From Corynebacterium minutissimum (lineage in GTDB: Bacteria > Actinomycetota > Actinomycetes > Mycobacteriales > Mycobacteriaceae): a stretch of 64,000 bases of DNA. The stretch spans positions 62,001 to 126,000 of the forward strand of contig NZ_LAYQ01000008.1 in NCBI RefSeq assembly GCF_000988205.1. Direction: 5' to 3'. Every line of letters begins with the position of its first letter. Within the stretch, counting starts at the first letter, position 1. Below the pieces are notes generated by a model. That model was not told where the DNA came from and ran no database searches. It worked only from the letters and a program-made list of their open reading frames with translations. Positions 27,198 to 37,822 of this stretch are shown one piece after another. The translations under genes were made by a program, and so were the position numbers.

Positions 27198-28043
27198 CTA
27201 GAACCAGCGCTCGAGGACCTTTGCCACGCCTGCTTGGTGGTGCGCTAGCGTCACCGTATCTGCGGCCGCCGCGACATCCGGGTGAGCGTTTTCCATGGCA
27301 ACACCGCACCCGGCCCACTCGAGCATCTCGATGTCATTGGGCATATCACCGAATGCGATGATCTCCTCGCGAGCAATACCATGGTGCTCAGCCAGCCATT
27401 TAATTCCGCGGCGCTTCGTCACGTTGGGGGCCGCGACCTCGAGGATGCCCTCGGACATTGAGTAAGTCACGTGGGCAAGCTCGGAATCGATGTGGGGAGC
27501 GATGAGGCTGTAGAGCTCCGGCGCGGAGAAGTCCGTGTTGCGGATCAACAGCTTCACCGCCGGCCGGGACACCAACTCCCCCACGCTAACCAGCCCAAAG
27601 CCTTCGAAGAGTGCGTTCTCCGAATAGTGCGACTCAACGACGAAGAGTTCCTCAACCGGATCCATAACCGAGCCTCCCGTGCGTTCCGCACCGAAGCCAA
27701 CGCCGCCATGGGGCTCGAGTACCTTGGTCGCCACCTCCACGATTTCCGCGAGGGCCTGCGGCGAGAGCTCGTGGGCGGAAAGCACGCGGTCTTCCGCCGA
27801 GTCATAAATCACCGCGCCATTTGATGTCACGCACACGGGGCGCACGGTCAGCTGCTCCAGCACGGGTATGATCCAGCGGAAGGGCCGGCCAGTTGCCAAG
27901 GCGAACGCGCTGCCCGCAGCTACCGCGCGGGCCACTGCTTCGCGGTTTCGACGGGGAACTCGGTGGTTCCGGTCCAATAAGGTGCCGTCGATATCACTAA
28001 TGATGAGGCGCGGAGCGCGGTCCGAAAATACGTCACTGGCCAT
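27198..28043 (-). CDS. Cof-type HAD phosphatase
   Basis: 281 residues. HAD motif I ISDIDGTLLDR at residues 14-24, motif II in FALATGRP, motif III Lys near NVTKRRGIKWL and motif IV FGDMPNDIEMLEWAG: a complete catalytic set. Family members dephosphorylate sugar phosphates or flavin/PLP-type substrates. Positional homologue of mycobacterial Rv3813c. The start at 28043 (MASDVFSD) fits the family. Confidence 0.88.
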   Translation of the reverse strand: MASDVFSDRAPRLIISDIDGTLLDRNHRVPRRNREAVARAVAAGSAFALATGRPFRWIIPVLEQLTVRPVCVTSNGAVIYDSAEDRVLSAHELSPQALAEIVEVATKVLEPHGGVGFGAERTGGSVMDPVEELFVVESHYSENALFEGFGLVSVGELVSRPAVKLLIRNTDFSAPELYSLIAPHIDSELAHVTYSMSEGILEVAAPNVTKRRGIKWLAEHHGIAREEIIAFGDMPNDIEMLEWAGCGVAMENAHPDVAAAADTVTLAHHQAGVAKVLERWF

Positions 28044-28169
28044 AGCCCCGAGTCTACGTCAGGGCGACACGCTCAATGGCGTGCCCGCAACGCGAGTAAC
28101 CACCACAGCGCTAAAACCCCGCCACCGCGTTGCACCCAGCCGCAATCCGTCACACCTAAAACGACGAAA

Positions 28170-28202
28170 GCGGCCGCCACGAGAATGCTCGTGACGGCCG
28201 CG
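28170..28202 (-). terminator. Terminator after glpK
   Basis: Arms GCGGCCG(C)CACGAG and CTCGTG(A)CGGCCGC with one mismatch and loop AATG; it lies 28 bases beyond the glpK stop on the minus strand. Confidence 0.75.
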
Positions 28203-28230
28203 TCTTCGTGCAAAGACTCCTGGTTAGCTC

Positions 28231-29778
28231 TTAGGCGATAACGTCATCATCATCAACGTCTTCCCAGTTCAAGGAACGCTTGATGGCGCGCTTCCAGTCG
28301 CGGTAGAGAGCCTCGACTTCTTCCTTCTCGCGCTGTGGCTTCCAGACCTTGAAGTCTCCCTGCTGGGAGCCCAGCACGCTGAGGTCATCCCAGAAGCCGG
28401 AGTCCAAGCCGGCGGCAAAGGCCGCACCGGTGGCGGTAGTCTCCACGTTCTTCGGGCGGTGAACCTCCACGCCGAGCATGTCTGCCTGGAACTGCATGAG
28501 TAGCTCGTTCATGGTCATACCGCCATCGACTCGCAGCTCGGTGATCTCCACACCGGAATCAGCAACCATGGCGTCAGCGACGTCACGGGTCTGGTACGCG
28601 GTGGACTCCAGGACCGCGCGGGCCAGGTGCTTGCGGTTGGCGTAGCGGGTCAAGCCCACGATGACACCACGAGCGTCCGGGCGCCAGTACGGAGCGAAGA
28701 GTCCGGAGAAGGCAGGAACAATGTAGACGCCGCCGTTGTCCTTAACCTCACGCGCCATGTTCTCGATGGAGGCGGAGTTCGGGATGATCTGCAGGTTGTC
28801 ACGCAGCCACTGCACCAAGGAACCACCCATGGAGACGGAACCCTCGAGCGCGTAGACAGGACGCTCGCCCTCGCGCTGGAAGCACACGGTGGTGAGCAGG
28901 CCGTTCTCAGAGAACTTCGGGGTGGTACCGGTGTTGAGCAGGAGGAACAGACCGGTGCCGTAAGTGTTCTTCGCAGAACCCGGGCGGAAACAGCCCTGGC
29001 CGAACATGGCGGCCTGCTGGTCACCCAGGATGGCGCGAATCGGTACACCGGACAGCGAGCCGCGCTCGCGGACAGTACGGAAGTCACCCAGGGACGGGCG
29101 GATCTCCGGGAGCATGGAGGTCGGGATCCCCATCTCCTTGCACAGTTCCTCATCCCACTCGAGCTTTTCGATGTCCATGAGGAGCGTACGGGAGGCATTG
29201 GTGACGTCGGTGGCGTGGAGGGCCTCTTGACCGTTGTCGCCGTCGGCACCGCCGGTGAGGTTCCACAGCAGCCAGGTATCGATGGTGCCGAAGAGAAGCT
29301 CGCCGGCCTCAGCGCGCTCACGGGCGCCCTCGACGTTATCGAGGATCCACTTCACCTTCGGGCCGGCCGGGTAGGAGTTGATGATGAGGCCGGTGCGACG
29401 ACGCCACTTGTCCGCGCCGTCGTCGCCGGCGAGTTCCTTACAAATGTCGGTGGTTCGGGTGTCCTGCCACACGATGGCGTTGTAGACCGGCTTGCCGGTG
29501 TTCTTGTCCCACACAACGGTGGTCTCACGCTGGTTGGTGATACCCAAAGCGGCGATGTCTTCAACGTTGATGTCGCCGTTGGCCAAGGCCTCACCCACCG
29601 CGCGGCGGGTATTGCTCCAGATTTCCTCTGGGTCATGCTCGACCCAGCCCTTCTCTGGGAAGATCTGCTCGTGCTCGAGCTGGCCGACGGACACCTGCTC
29701 TCCGTCGTGGTTGAAAATGATGCAACGCGTGGAGGTCGTACCCTGGTCAATCGCTGCAACGTAGCTCTTGGTGGACAT
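28231..29778 (-). CDS. glpK: Glycerol kinase
   Basis: 515 residues. Phosphorylates glycerol to glycerol 3-phosphate in the cytoplasm. The FGGY-kinase N-terminus is [29 protein letters not shown] and the catalytic-region [13 protein letters not shown] and [16 protein letters not shown] segments are all intact. The acidic tail [10 protein letters not shown] is a little unusual. It is second-to-last in the minus-strand order glpD, glpF, glpK: 24 bases follow the glpF stop, so glpF and glpK are probably co-transcribed. Confidence 0.96.
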   Translation of the reverse strand: MSTKSYVAAIDQGTTSTRCIIFNHDGEQVSVGQLEHEQIFPEKGWVEHDPEEIWSNTRRAVGEALANGDINVEDIAALGITNQRETTVVWDKNTGKPVYNAIVWQDTRTTDICKELAGDDGADKWRRRTGLIINSYPAGPKVKWILDNVEGARERAEAGELLFGTIDTWLLWNLTGGADGDNGQEALHATDVTNASRTLLMDIEKLEWDEELCKEMGIPTSMLPEIRPSLGDFRTVRERGSLSGVPIRAILGDQQAAMFGQGCFRPGSAKNTYGTGLFLLLNTGTTPKFSENGLLTTVCFQREGERPVYALEGSVSMGGSLVQWLRDNLQIIPNSASIENMAREVKDNGGVYIVPAFSGLFAPYWRPDARGVIVGLTRYANRKHLARAVLESTAYQTRDVADAMVADSGVEITELRVDGGMTMNELLMQFQADMLGVEVHRPKNVETTATGAAFAAGLDSGFWDDLSVLGSQQGDFKVWKPQREKEEVEALYRDWKRAIKRSLNWEDVDDDDVIA

Positions 29779-29802
29779 AAGTTTCTCCTTGTCGGGGGTG
29801 TT

Positions 29803-30540
29803 TTAAAGGGCTATGGATAGCAGGCCAACGGCGACGGCCGACAGCATCGGCGCGACGACCGGAACCCAGGCATAGCTCCAGTTTCCAGTGCCCTTGTCCT
29901 TGATGGGGAGGACAAAGGCGTACATGATGCGGGGGCCGAGGTCACGGACCGGGTTGATTGCATATCCGGTGGGAGTGCCGAGGGACAGACCGATAGACAC
30001 GATGACGAAGGCAACGCCGAAGTAGCTCAGCGGGCCAAGCTCGCCACCGGTAGGACCAAAGGCGATGAACATGAGCAGCACAGTGGTTGCGATGAACTCC
30101 GTCACTGCGTTCCAGCCGTTTTTCGGGTGCGCCGGGTTCGTGAAGAAAATACCGCCGGTGTTCTTGTTGGCTCCGGTGACGTTGCCGGCTTCGTCGACAT
30201 TGTTGGCGTCGAAAAGCTGCTTAAACGTTGCCCACGCCAGGAAAGCACCGAGCATGGCGCCCAAGATCTGACCCAGGAGGTAATAAGGCACGAGGCTCCA
30301 CTCGAGAGAGCCATTGACAGCGAGCATGATGGTCACCGCCGGGTTCAGGTGACCGCCAGAGGGGTCCGCGATGCTAGCGCCCAAGTAGACGCCGAGGCCC
30401 CAACCCATTGCGATAACGATCCAGTCTGAACCGCGCGCCGCGGAGGTGCGGAGGTTTACAGTCGCGCAGACGCCGTTACCCAACAGGAGCAGCACTGCCG
30501 TGCCAAGGAACTCCCACAGGAATGCATCAGTTCCGGTCAT
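29803..30540 (-). CDS. glpF: Glycerol facilitator (aquaglyceroporin)
   Basis: 245 residues with six TM helices and the two NPA-type half-helices: SGGHLNPAVTIML and GYAINPVRDLGPR. Asp after the second NP-x-R (NPVRD) marks an aquaglyceroporin rather than a strict water channel. Passive glycerol uptake, coupled to phosphorylation by GlpK encoded next. The ribosome site AAAGGACAAGTT precedes the ATG at 30540. Confidence 0.93.
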   Translation of the reverse strand: MTGTDAFLWEFLGTAVLLLLGNGVCATVNLRTSAARGSDWIVIAMGWGLGVYLGASIADPSGGHLNPAVTIMLAVNGSLEWSLVPYYLLGQILGAMLGAFLAWATFKQLFDANNVDEAGNVTGANKNTGGIFFTNPAHPKNGWNAVTEFIATTVLLMFIAFGPTGGELGPLSYFGVAFVIVSIGLSLGTPTGYAINPVRDLGPRIMYAFVLPIKDKGTGNWSYAWVPVVAPMLSAVAVGLLSIAL

Positions 30541-30571
30541 AACTTGTCCTTTCTCTTTTGCCTAGACCAAA

Positions 30572-30607
30572 GGCCCAGCGAGAGACAGCAAACGTCCTCG
30601 CTGGGCC
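30572..30607 (-). terminator. Terminator or attenuator between glpD and glpF
   Basis: Perfect 11-bp arms GGCCCAGCGAG and CTCGCTGGGCC, then TTTGG on the minus strand. It lies between the glpD stop at 30617 and the glpF start at 30540, so some read-through could set the glpF-glpK level. Confidence 0.75.
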
Positions 30608-30616
30608 CCGTGACGC

Positions 30617-32340
30617 TTAGGCTTCTTCCTTAGTGGCTCGTGCGCTGCCAGCGCGCTCGAGAATGTCATTTGCCTCACGGTCGGTGAGGGCAGCCTCGGC
30701 GGCAAGCTCCGCCTCGGTGTGCTGCTTGAAGTGGCTAACCTCGCGCTCAATGTCGCTCTGGTCCCAGCCCAGCAGTGGCGCGACGAACTCAGCAATAGGC
30801 TGTGCAGCGGCAACGCCTCGGTCGGCGAATTCGATGGCTACGCGCAGGCGGCGAGACACGATGTCGTCGATGTGCAGTGCACCTTCGTGGGTGACGGCGT
30901 AGCGGGCCTCAGCCAGATGTAGCTCTCAGCGCCCGGAATCGGCTCAAGGAGGGAGGCGTCATCGGCGGCCGGAGCCAGCACTTCGCTGATGAGCGAACCG
31001 TAGCGGCCAAGCAGGTGCTCGATGCGCTTCTCGTCGAGGTTGTAGCGGCGAGCAAGCGCCGGAACCTGGTTGGCCAAAGCGTGGTATCCGTCCGCGCCCA
31101 AGATCGGAGTGCGCTCGGTGACGGATTCTGCCACCTTGAAGCCCAGTTCCTTGGCGGCCAGGTCCACCGCGTCCTTACCGATGACGCGGTAAGTCGTGTA
31201 CTTACCACCAGCAACGGAGACGAGGCCCGGGGCTACTCGGGCAACGGCGTGGTTGCGGGAGAGGTTGGTGGTGGAGTCGGACTTACCGGACAGCAGCGGG
31301 CGCAGACCGGAGTAGACACCAACGATGTCCTCGCGGGTGATCTTGTTGCGCACGCGCTGGTTGACCTGGTCCAGAATGTAGTCGATATCCGCCTTCGTCG
31401 GAGCCGGGTCCGGCAGGGACAAGCCCTTTTCCCAGTCAGTATCGGTGGTGCCGATGATCCAGTACTCGCCCCACGGAATGACGAAGAGCACGGACTTTTC
31501 GGTGACGAAGCACAGCGCGGCATCCGCATCGAGGGCATCCTTCGGGACCACGATGTGAACGCCCTTGGAGGCGTGAACGGTGAACTTGCCCTCCGCGCCG
31601 GCCATGTCCTGAATCTTGTCGTTCCAGACACCCGTGGCGTTGATGAAGACCTTGCCCTTCACGGTGGTCTCGCGGCCGGTCTCGAGGTCACGGACCTGCG
31701 CGGCGATGATGCGGCCGCGGTTGTCCTTTTCGAAACCGATAACCTCAGTGCCGGTGCGCACGCTCGCGCCATATTCAGCGGCGGTACGCAGGACGGTCAT
31801 GGTGTGGCGGGCGTCGTCGACAAGCGTGTCATAATAGCGCACGCCGCCGACGACGGCATCCTCCTTAAGGCCCGGGGTCACCTTGAGCACGCCCTTGCGG
31901 GTGAGGTGCTTCTGCATCGGGACGCTCTTGGCACCACCCATGAGGTCATAGAGGGTAAAGCCGCCGAACATCATGACGCGCTCCCAACCGCGGTGGGTCA
32001 GGGGGAAGATGAACTTCAGCGGCTTTACCAGGTGCGGGGCCAGGGTCGACATGTTGAGCTCGCGCTCCTTGAGGGACTCCGCAACGAGGCGGAAGTCAAA
32101 CATCGCCAGGTAGCGCAGGCCACCGTGGAACATCTTGGAGGAGCGCGAAGACGTACCCGCCGCAAAGTCTTGGGACTCCAGCACGGCTGTCTTCAGGCCA
32201 CGGGTGGCCGCATCCACCGCAGCACCAGCGCCTACTGAGCCGCCGCCGATGATGACGACGTCATAATCCTCGGTGGAGTAGTCGTTCCATGTCTTTTCAA
32301 AATACTCAGGGTTGAAGCTGTTAATACTCGTCGTGGTCAT
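30617..32340 (-). pseudogene. glpD: Glycerol-3-phosphate dehydrogenase (quinone), frame broken near the 3' end
   Basis: FAD-dependent membrane-associated enzyme oxidising glycerol 3-phosphate to DHAP. The FAD motif VVIIGGGSVGAGAAVDAATRG is at about residues 27-47, with RSSKMFHGGLRYL and the later SVAGGKYTTYRV block intact. Near 30913 the frame fails: ESYIW should be followed by AEARYAVTHEGALHIDDIVSRR, found one frame over and continuing to ATKEEA and the stop at 30617. One missing G (ATCTGGCTG for ATCTGGGCTG) is enough; the repaired protein is about 574 residues, the normal size. Probably an assembly error, otherwise a C-terminal lesion removing about 90 residues. Confidence 0.9.
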
Positions 32341-32605
32341 TGTTGACCGAGTCTCCTCTCTCGCTGCACGGCGTCAGAAAGCCCTGCCCTCGTTGACGGT
32401 ATGCGCAGCATATTGTGCTCATCCGCCACGCACCCAGTGTGCCGATTCCTCGGCTAATTGCTCGGATAGCGGATGAAGAAGAAGTTTTCTCCCACCGCCA
32501 ATGCTATAGATCACCCGATTTTCTCTCTGGAGACGCTACTCACACGTAGGTTCCGCTTCCGTAAGCTGGCACTTTTAAGGCTTTTCATAGACGAGCAAAA
32601 TGAAA
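32341..32605. other. Intergenic region upstream of glpD
   Basis: Contains the glpD promoter region; no gene, DtxR box or clear operator was seen. The A+T-rich stretch at 32475-32605 separates it from the terminator of the next gene. Confidence 0.5.
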
Positions 32606-32629
32606 TAACACCCCCTTCCGGGGGTGTTA
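32606..32629 (-). terminator. Terminator after the acyltransferase gene
   Basis: Perfect 10-bp arms TAACACCCCC and GGGGGTGTTA with loop TTCC; the minus-strand side continues TTTCATTTTG. Confidence 0.8.
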
Positions 32630-32670
32630 ACGGGCGTGGCGGACTCTCCTCAAGTCTAGGGTGTCAAGAC

Positions 32671-34461
32671 TTATTTCTTCTCCTGCTGCAAGCGCGCCAT
32701 GGCCTCCAGTACTTCTGCCATGCCGAAACGTTCCGCGGAATAGGTCACCGCTTGGGCAGCCTTAATCACCTCAATGGGCGCAGTCTCAAGCGCCACCATG
32801 CGCACGGCGACACCTTCCCCGCCCTCCGCAAACGTTTCATCACCAGGCTCATTCGCAAAGAATAGAAGGTCCGCAGGCTCGGCTCCAATCCTCTTCGCCA
32901 CAGCCGCCAGCCCCTCGGCGGGCGAGGATGCCGTGACCACTACGCCCCCGGGTGCATCGTTGAACTGCACCCTTTCGGCACCTTCCGAGCAGGCGATGCG
33001 CCAACACGTTTGGGGGAGGTCCCCAAAGGCTGCGGCGTCGAGCACCTCACCCTGGGGAGAGAGCACAACCAGCTCCTCCACCTGCGGGTGCAACTGCGCC
33101 AGCGCTTCCTGAAGTCGCTTCGAGATTTCCCCGTTCTCCATGCTCAGCGCACTCTGATCCGCCACAATCACCCGTGGCACAACGGAGTACTGGGCCTTCA
33201 CACGGTGCGGCAAGCGGGAGACAATAATGCGCGATTGCGTCGCCGCAGAAAGCAGACCCTGCTCCACCACCGAGCCAGCGAAAATTTCCTTGCTGCTCGC
33301 GGTCATGGAGGCCTGAGCCTCCATGACGTCGGACTTCAGTTGCGCCATAACCTCCGTGACCTTGTCGCGGCCTTCCCCGACGCCGCGCATCGCTTCCTCG
33401 ACCACCGAGTTAAGGTTTTCCTTGATCCATTCCAGGGTCTCTGGAGCAGTACGCGGGCGCTCTTTGCCTTTGTCAGTAGCTGAGCTTTCGGCCTCTACGC
33501 CAGGGCTTCCTTCCGCATCAGTAATTTGTTCCGCGCCATCGGCGCTCTCCTTGCCATGGGTGTTGGTGCTTGGGCCGTCGCCAAGCACTGCCCCTGCTTC
33601 TTCCGAGCTATCCCGCTTCATCAGTGCCATCCGGTCCCGCATGAGCTCCACCGTGGCCTCAGAAACGCGGTCCTTGAGGTTAGTCAGGTCATCACGCAGC
33701 CGGCGCACGCGGTAGCGCTCAGACTCCACCTCAGAGTCCTGGGCCTCGGCTTCCTCCAGCGTTGGCGCGCCACCTCCCTTGCGGGCAGGCACCCAGAACT
33801 CCCCGGCTGGCATCGGTCCGAACTCCGCCTCATACTCCGCCCACAGTCCCTCCAGGGCCTCCTGCATCCGGCGGCGCACCTCCGCGATATCCGCGTCGAA
33901 GTCGCCCGTCGTGTAATAAGGCTCCAAAGCTTTAATCAGCACCGGCGTCTTCGTGCGGCCCAAGTGCTTCTTCTGCCCCTTAGTCCAAATACGCTGGGAG
34001 CCAAAGATAACCTGCGGAATAATCGGCACGCCCGCACCATGCGCAATACGCGCCGCGCCGTTACGCATGCTGCGAATTTCAAAGCTGCGGGAAATCGTTC
34101 CTTCCGCGAAGACCCCCACGAGTTCCCCACTCTTGGCTAGTTCGATGCCTTTGACAATCGACGCCCCGCCATCGATACGGTCCACCGGGACATGCCCCAT
34201 GACCTGAAAAAGCTGCCCGGCCACCGGCGCCTGGAAGATGGAGGCCTTAGCCAAGTAGCGCACCAAACGGCGCTTGCGGTAAGCCAAGAAGGCCCCGAAA
34301 AGGAAATCCATGTAACCCGTGTGGTTGCACACGATGACGGCCCCGCCCTTATCCGGGATATTCTCCTCCCCGGACAAGCGCATCTTGAGCCCCTGGGCCA
34401 GAGTCACCCCGCGGCCGATGTGTGTGATCTGCCGGTAGAGGAAGTTAGTCACAGCGCTCAT
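32671..34461 (-). CDS. PlsC-type acyltransferase fused to a degenerate HAD-like domain
   Basis: 596 residues from the ATG at 34461 (MSAVTNFLYRQ), preceded by GGAG at 5 bases. Residues ~1-230 form a 1-acyl-glycerol-phosphate acyltransferase: NHTGYMDF (HX4D motif), VPVDR and FAEGTISRSFE. Residues ~240-410 are charged and Glu-rich with coiled-coil character (ERYRVRRLRDDLTNLKDRV). Residues ~430-596 follow the outline of a Cof-type HAD phosphatase but without its catalytic residues: VIVADQSAL where DxDGTL is expected and FFANEPGDETFAE where GDxxND is expected, ending like the family (AQAVTYSAERFGMAEVLEAM). It likely acylates a lipid precursor at the membrane. Multiple acyltransferases and an HAD gene occur in this neighbourhood in mycobacteria. 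Confidence 0.78.
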   Translation of the reverse strand: MSAVTNFLYRQITHIGRGVTLAQGLKMRLSGEENIPDKGGAVIVCNHTGYMDFLFGAFLAYRKRRLVRYLAKASIFQAPVAGQLFQVMGHVPVDRIDGGASIVKGIELAKSGELVGVFAEGTISRSFEIRSMRNGAARIAHGAGVPIIPQVIFGSQRIWTKGQKKHLGRTKTPVLIKALEPYYTTGDFDADIAEVRRRMQEALEGLWAEYEAEFGPMPAGEFWVPARKGGGAPTLEEAEAQDSEVESERYRVRRLRDDLTNLKDRVSEATVELMRDRMALMKRDSSEEAGAVLGDGPSTNTHGKESADGAEQITDAEGSPGVEAESSATDKGKERPRTAPETLEWIKENLNSVVEEAMRGVGEGRDKVTEVMAQLKSDVMEAQASMTASSKEIFAGSVVEQGLLSAATQSRIIVSRLPHRVKAQYSVVPRVIVADQSALSMENGEISKRLQEALAQLHPQVEELVVLSPQGEVLDAAAFGDLPQTCWRIACSEGAERVQFNDAPGGVVVTASSPAEGLAAVAKRIGAEPADLLFFANEPGDETFAEGGEGVAVRMVALETAPIEVIKAAQAVTYSAERFGMAEVLEAMARLQQEKK

Positions 34462-34550
34462 GGTGCTCCAAACAGCTAAGACCCCGCCGTCGAGAGCAGC
34501 GAGGAGGGACAAGAGAGGGCGGCGCGCGAAGCCCCGCGCACCGCGTTCTT

Positions 34551-35813
34551 CTAGGAGTTTACGGGGTACAGCACGTCCTTGCCCACGAATGGGCGCAGGG
34601 CCTCCGGAACCACCACGGAGCCATCTGCCTGCTGGTGGTTCTCCAGAATGGCTACGAGCCAGCGGGTCGTAGCCAAGGTGCCGTTGAGCGTGGCGGCGTA
34701 CTGGGTCTTGCCGTTCTCATCGCGGTAGCGCGTGGACAGGCGGCGCGCCTGGAAGGTGGTGCAGTTCGAGGTCGAGGTGAGCTCGCGGTACGTGCCCTGA
34801 GTGGGCACCCACGCCTCGTTATCGAACTTGCGCGCCGCAGAGGAGCCCAGGTCTCCGCCCGCGATATCGATGGTGCGGTAGGGCAGCTCCATCGCCGCCA
34901 GCATGTCCTTTTCCATGTTCAGGAGCTTCTGGTGCATCTCCTCAGCGTCTTCCGGCTTGCAGTAGACAAACATCTCCAGCTTGTCGAACTGGTGCACACG
35001 CAGGATGCCGCGGGTGTCCTTGCCGTGCGAGCCTGCCTCGCGGCGGAAGCAGGAAGACCAGCCTGCATACTGCAGCGGCCCCTTGGACAGGTCGATGATC
35101 TCTTCCTTGTGGTAGCCAGCCAAGGCCACCTCTGAGGTGCCGACCAGATAAAGATCATCCGCCGGCAGGTAGTAAACCTCATCCGCGTGCTGACCCAAGA
35201 AGCCAGTTCCCTTCATAACGTCCGGGCGCACGAGCACCGGCGGGATCATAAGGCTAAAGCCAGCTTCACGAGCCTTCTGCGCAGCCAACATCAGCATGCC
35301 CAGTTGCAGGAAGGCGCCGTCACCAGTGAGGTAGTAAAAACGTGCGCCGCCGACCTTGGCGCCCCGCTTGACGTCGATAAGCCCCAGCGTCTCACCCAGC
35401 TCCAGGTGATCCTTCGGTTCGAAGTCGAACTGCGGCTTTTCACCGACCTCCTCGAGGACGATGAAGTCATCTTCGCCGCCCGCCGGAGCACCCTCCACCA
35501 CGTTGGAGAGCTGGTACTGCAACTCCTCCACCTTGGCTTCGGCCGCGGCCGCTTCCTCGCCGGCCGCCTTGACCTTTTCCTTCAGCTCGTTGGAGCCCTC
35601 CAGCAGCGCTGGGCGTTCCTCGGGGGATGCCTGGCCAATCTTCTTGCCAAAGGCCTTCTGCTCCGAGCGCAGCTGGTCTGCCTTCACAATGGCCGCGCGA
35701 CGCTGTTCATCGGCGGCGAGCAGCTGGTCCACCAAAGCGGGGTCCTCCCCACGGTTTACCTGGGAGGCGCGGACGACATCGGGATTTTCGCGAAGAAACT
35801 TGAGATCAATCAC
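34551..35813 (-). CDS. serS: Seryl-tRNA synthetase
   Basis: 420 residues from a GTG at 35813 ([14 protein letters not shown]); longer in-frame starts would add an unrelated N-terminus. An N-terminal coiled-coil arm (about 30-105, [16 protein letters not shown] to [11 protein letters not shown]) binds the long variable arm of tRNA-Ser. Class II motif 2 is [28 protein letters not shown] and motif 3 [18 protein letters not shown]. Charges tRNA-Ser and, as substrate for SelA-type systems if present, tRNA-Sec. Divergent from the GntR gene. Confidence 0.96.
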   Translation of the reverse strand: MIDLKFLRENPDVVRASQVNRGEDPALVDQLLAADEQRRAAIVKADQLRSEQKAFGKKIGQASPEERPALLEGSNELKEKVKAAGEEAAAAEAKVEELQYQLSNVVEGAPAGGEDDFIVLEEVGEKPQFDFEPKDHLELGETLGLIDVKRGAKVGGARFYYLTGDGAFLQLGMLMLAAQKAREAGFSLMIPPVLVRPDVMKGTGFLGQHADEVYYLPADDLYLVGTSEVALAGYHKEEIIDLSKGPLQYAGWSSCFRREAGSHGKDTRGILRVHQFDKLEMFVYCKPEDAEEMHQKLLNMEKDMLAAMELPYRTIDIAGGDLGSSAARKFDNEAWVPTQGTYRELTSTSNCTTFQARRLSTRYRDENGKTQYAATLNGTLATTRWLVAILENHQQADGSVVVPEALRPFVGKDVLYPVNS

Positions 35814-35870
35814 GCCGGATAGTCTAGCGCACGGCCATACCTTTGCGCTGGTCATAACCAGCGCATTATC

Positions 35871-36611
35871 ATGAATAACATGGCACCTCACATTATTACC
35901 GACGGCCCCGTGCCCAAGCACGCTCAGCTGCGGGATATCCTCTCCGAGCTCTGCCGAACCACCCTCAAACCCGGTGACATCCTCCCCGGCGAGCGCATTC
36001 TCGAAGAAACCTACGGTGTTTCCCGCATCACCGTACGCCGCGCCATCGGTGATTTAGTGGCCGAGGGCCGCCTGCGGCGGGTGCGTGGCAAGGGCACCTT
36101 CGTGGCTCCGAACCCACTGGTCTCCCGGCTCCATTTGGCCTCCTTCTCCGATGAGATGGGCCACCAAAAGGTCCAGGCTTCCTCGAGAATCCTGCTGGGT
36201 GAGCGTAGCACCGCCCCCAGTGAGGTCTGCGAGTTTTTCGGCACGGAAACCACCGTGGCCCATACCCACCTGCGGCGCCTGCGCTTGGGCGATGGCGAGC
36301 CCTATTCCATCGACGATGGCTGGTACAACTCCACCTTTGCGCCGTCGCTGCTGGAGAATGACATCTACAATTCCGTCTACGCGATTTTGGATAGCACCTT
36401 CGAGGTCCCCATCACCGAGGCCGAGCAGACGGTCACGGCCGTCGCGGCAGACGAGGACATCGCCGAGCTTCTCGACGTCTCACCGGGCACCCCACTGCTG
36501 CACATCACCCGCCTCGCCCGCTCGGGGGACCGACCGGTTGAATGGTGCTCCTCGGTCTACCGCACAGACCGCTACCGGCTCACAACGCACGTCTCCCGCG
36601 CACGTATCTAG
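35871..36611 (+). CDS. GntR-family (HutC/UTRA) transcriptional regulator
   Basis: 246 residues. Winged helix-turn-helix at about 18-75 ([22 protein letters not shown] and [14 protein letters not shown]), then a UTRA ligand-binding domain ending [25 protein letters not shown]. The second ATG, three codons on (MAPHIITDG), is an equally good start. HutC-type regulators sense small metabolites such as sugar phosphates; the ligand is unknown. Conserved position next to serS (compare Rv3833-3834c region). Confidence 0.87.
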   Translation: MNNMAPHIITDGPVPKHAQLRDILSELCRTTLKPGDILPGERILEETYGVSRITVRRAIGDLVAEGRLRRVRGKGTFVAPNPLVSRLHLASFSDEMGHQKVQASSRILLGERSTAPSEVCEFFGTETTVAHTHLRRLRLGDGEPYSIDDGWYNSTFAPSLLENDIYNSVYAILDSTFEVPITEAEQTVTAVAADEDIAELLDVSPGTPLLHITRLARSGDRPVEWCSSVYRTDRYRLTTHVSRARI

Positions 36612-36671
36612 CGGCGCCGTGCTCCCGCACGGCGCCGGGCGGCTAGAAGCCAGGGACGCTAAGGGAGTAGT

Positions 36672-37793
36672 ATGAAGAGTTCTATGAGCACTTCATCTGC
36701 GTGGCGCTCCGCCTCCGCCATCCGCGTCGTCCTCGTTGCAGCCGTGGCCGCGGCCGCCTTCATGGCGTCCTACGGCCTCTTTAGCGGCGAGCCAACCGGT
36801 ACCGATTCGGCCGCACAAGGCTCCGCTGCCCCCAGCGCCGACGGCAGTCAGGCCGCCGATCCCTCCGAAGGAGAGATCGCATCCTTTACTACCGCCTCCG
36901 CTGGTTCGTGCGTGACGTGGGACATCGCCCCAGACGGCACTGCCACCGGCTTCGAGCAGACCAGCTGCGATAAGCCGCACCGCTTCGAGGTCTCCTCCCG
37001 CGAGGACCTCAGCACCTACCCCACCAGCGAGTTCGGACCCAATGCCAAGCGCCCCGACATCACACGGCAAAACGCCCTGCGCGACGAGCTGTGCGAAGCC
37101 CCCACGGTGAGCTACCTCAACGGCAAGTGGGATCCCAACGGCCGCTACGACATCGCCTCCATCCTGCCGCCGGCCGCCTCCTGGGAGCAGGGCGACCGCA
37201 CCTTGCTGTGCGGCCTGCAGACCACCGACGCCAACGGCGTACCCCAGGAATCCACCGGTAAGGTCAGTGAGGTGGACCAGGCGGTCGTCGCCAAGCCCGG
37301 CGAATGCCGCAAGGTGGATGAGAACCAGGTGCTCAGCACCGTGCCGTGTAGCGAGCCGCACCAGATGGAGACCGTATCCGTCATTAACCTGGCCGAGAAA
37401 TTCCCCGATGGTTACCCCAACGACGAGGACATGGATAAGTTCCTCTCCGAAACGTGTACTCAGGACGCCATGGACTACCTGGGCGGCGAGGAAAACCTCT
37501 ACCAATCCACACTGCAGCCCTTCTGGGGCGCGATGAACCGCGAGTCCTGGGAAGCCGGCTCCCGTTCGGTGAACTGCTCCCTCATCCACGTCAACGAAGG
37601 CCTGTTTTCCACCATTACGGGCTCCGCTGCGGAGGGACGAGATTCCCTGAACATCAACGGCGCCCCGCCCACCGAGCAGCCGAAGCGCAACCCGCTGCGT
37701 GATCAGAACGCCCAGCCGGGCGGCGAGAACTCCCAGCCGGCTGGCGACAGTGCCGTTCCCGCCGCCACTACTGCACCGGCGCCGGCCCAATAA
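36672..37793 (+). CDS. Septum-formation family membrane-anchored protein
   Basis: 373 residues with one N-terminal TM segment (about 18-37, VVLVAAVAAAAFMASYGLF), an acidic low-complexity linker, then two similar extracytoplasmic repeats: AGSCVTWDIA...CDKPHRFEV and PGECRKVDENQVLSTVPCSEPHQMETV. Each has the Cys-x-n-Cys-x-x-PHxxE pattern of the Septum_form family (PF13845). A Pro/Gln/Ala-rich tail follows. Homologue of mycobacterial Rv3835; the next genes here match Rv3836, Rv3837c and Rv3838c, so the block order is conserved. Confidence 0.85.
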   Translation: MKSSMSTSSAWRSASAIRVVLVAAVAAAAFMASYGLFSGEPTGTDSAAQGSAAPSADGSQAADPSEGEIASFTTASAGSCVTWDIAPDGTATGFEQTSCDKPHRFEVSSREDLSTYPTSEFGPNAKRPDITRQNALRDELCEAPTVSYLNGKWDPNGRYDIASILPPAASWEQGDRTLLCGLQTTDANGVPQESTGKVSEVDQAVVAKPGECRKVDENQVLSTVPCSEPHQMETVSVINLAEKFPDGYPNDEDMDKFLSETCTQDAMDYLGGEENLYQSTLQPFWGAMNRESWEAGSRSVNCSLIHVNEGLFSTITGSAAEGRDSLNINGAPPTEQPKRNPLRDQNAQPGGENSQPAGDSAVPAATTAPAPAQ

Positions 37794-37822
37794 ACCCCGA
37801 CTATCCCACAGGGAGTAAGCAC

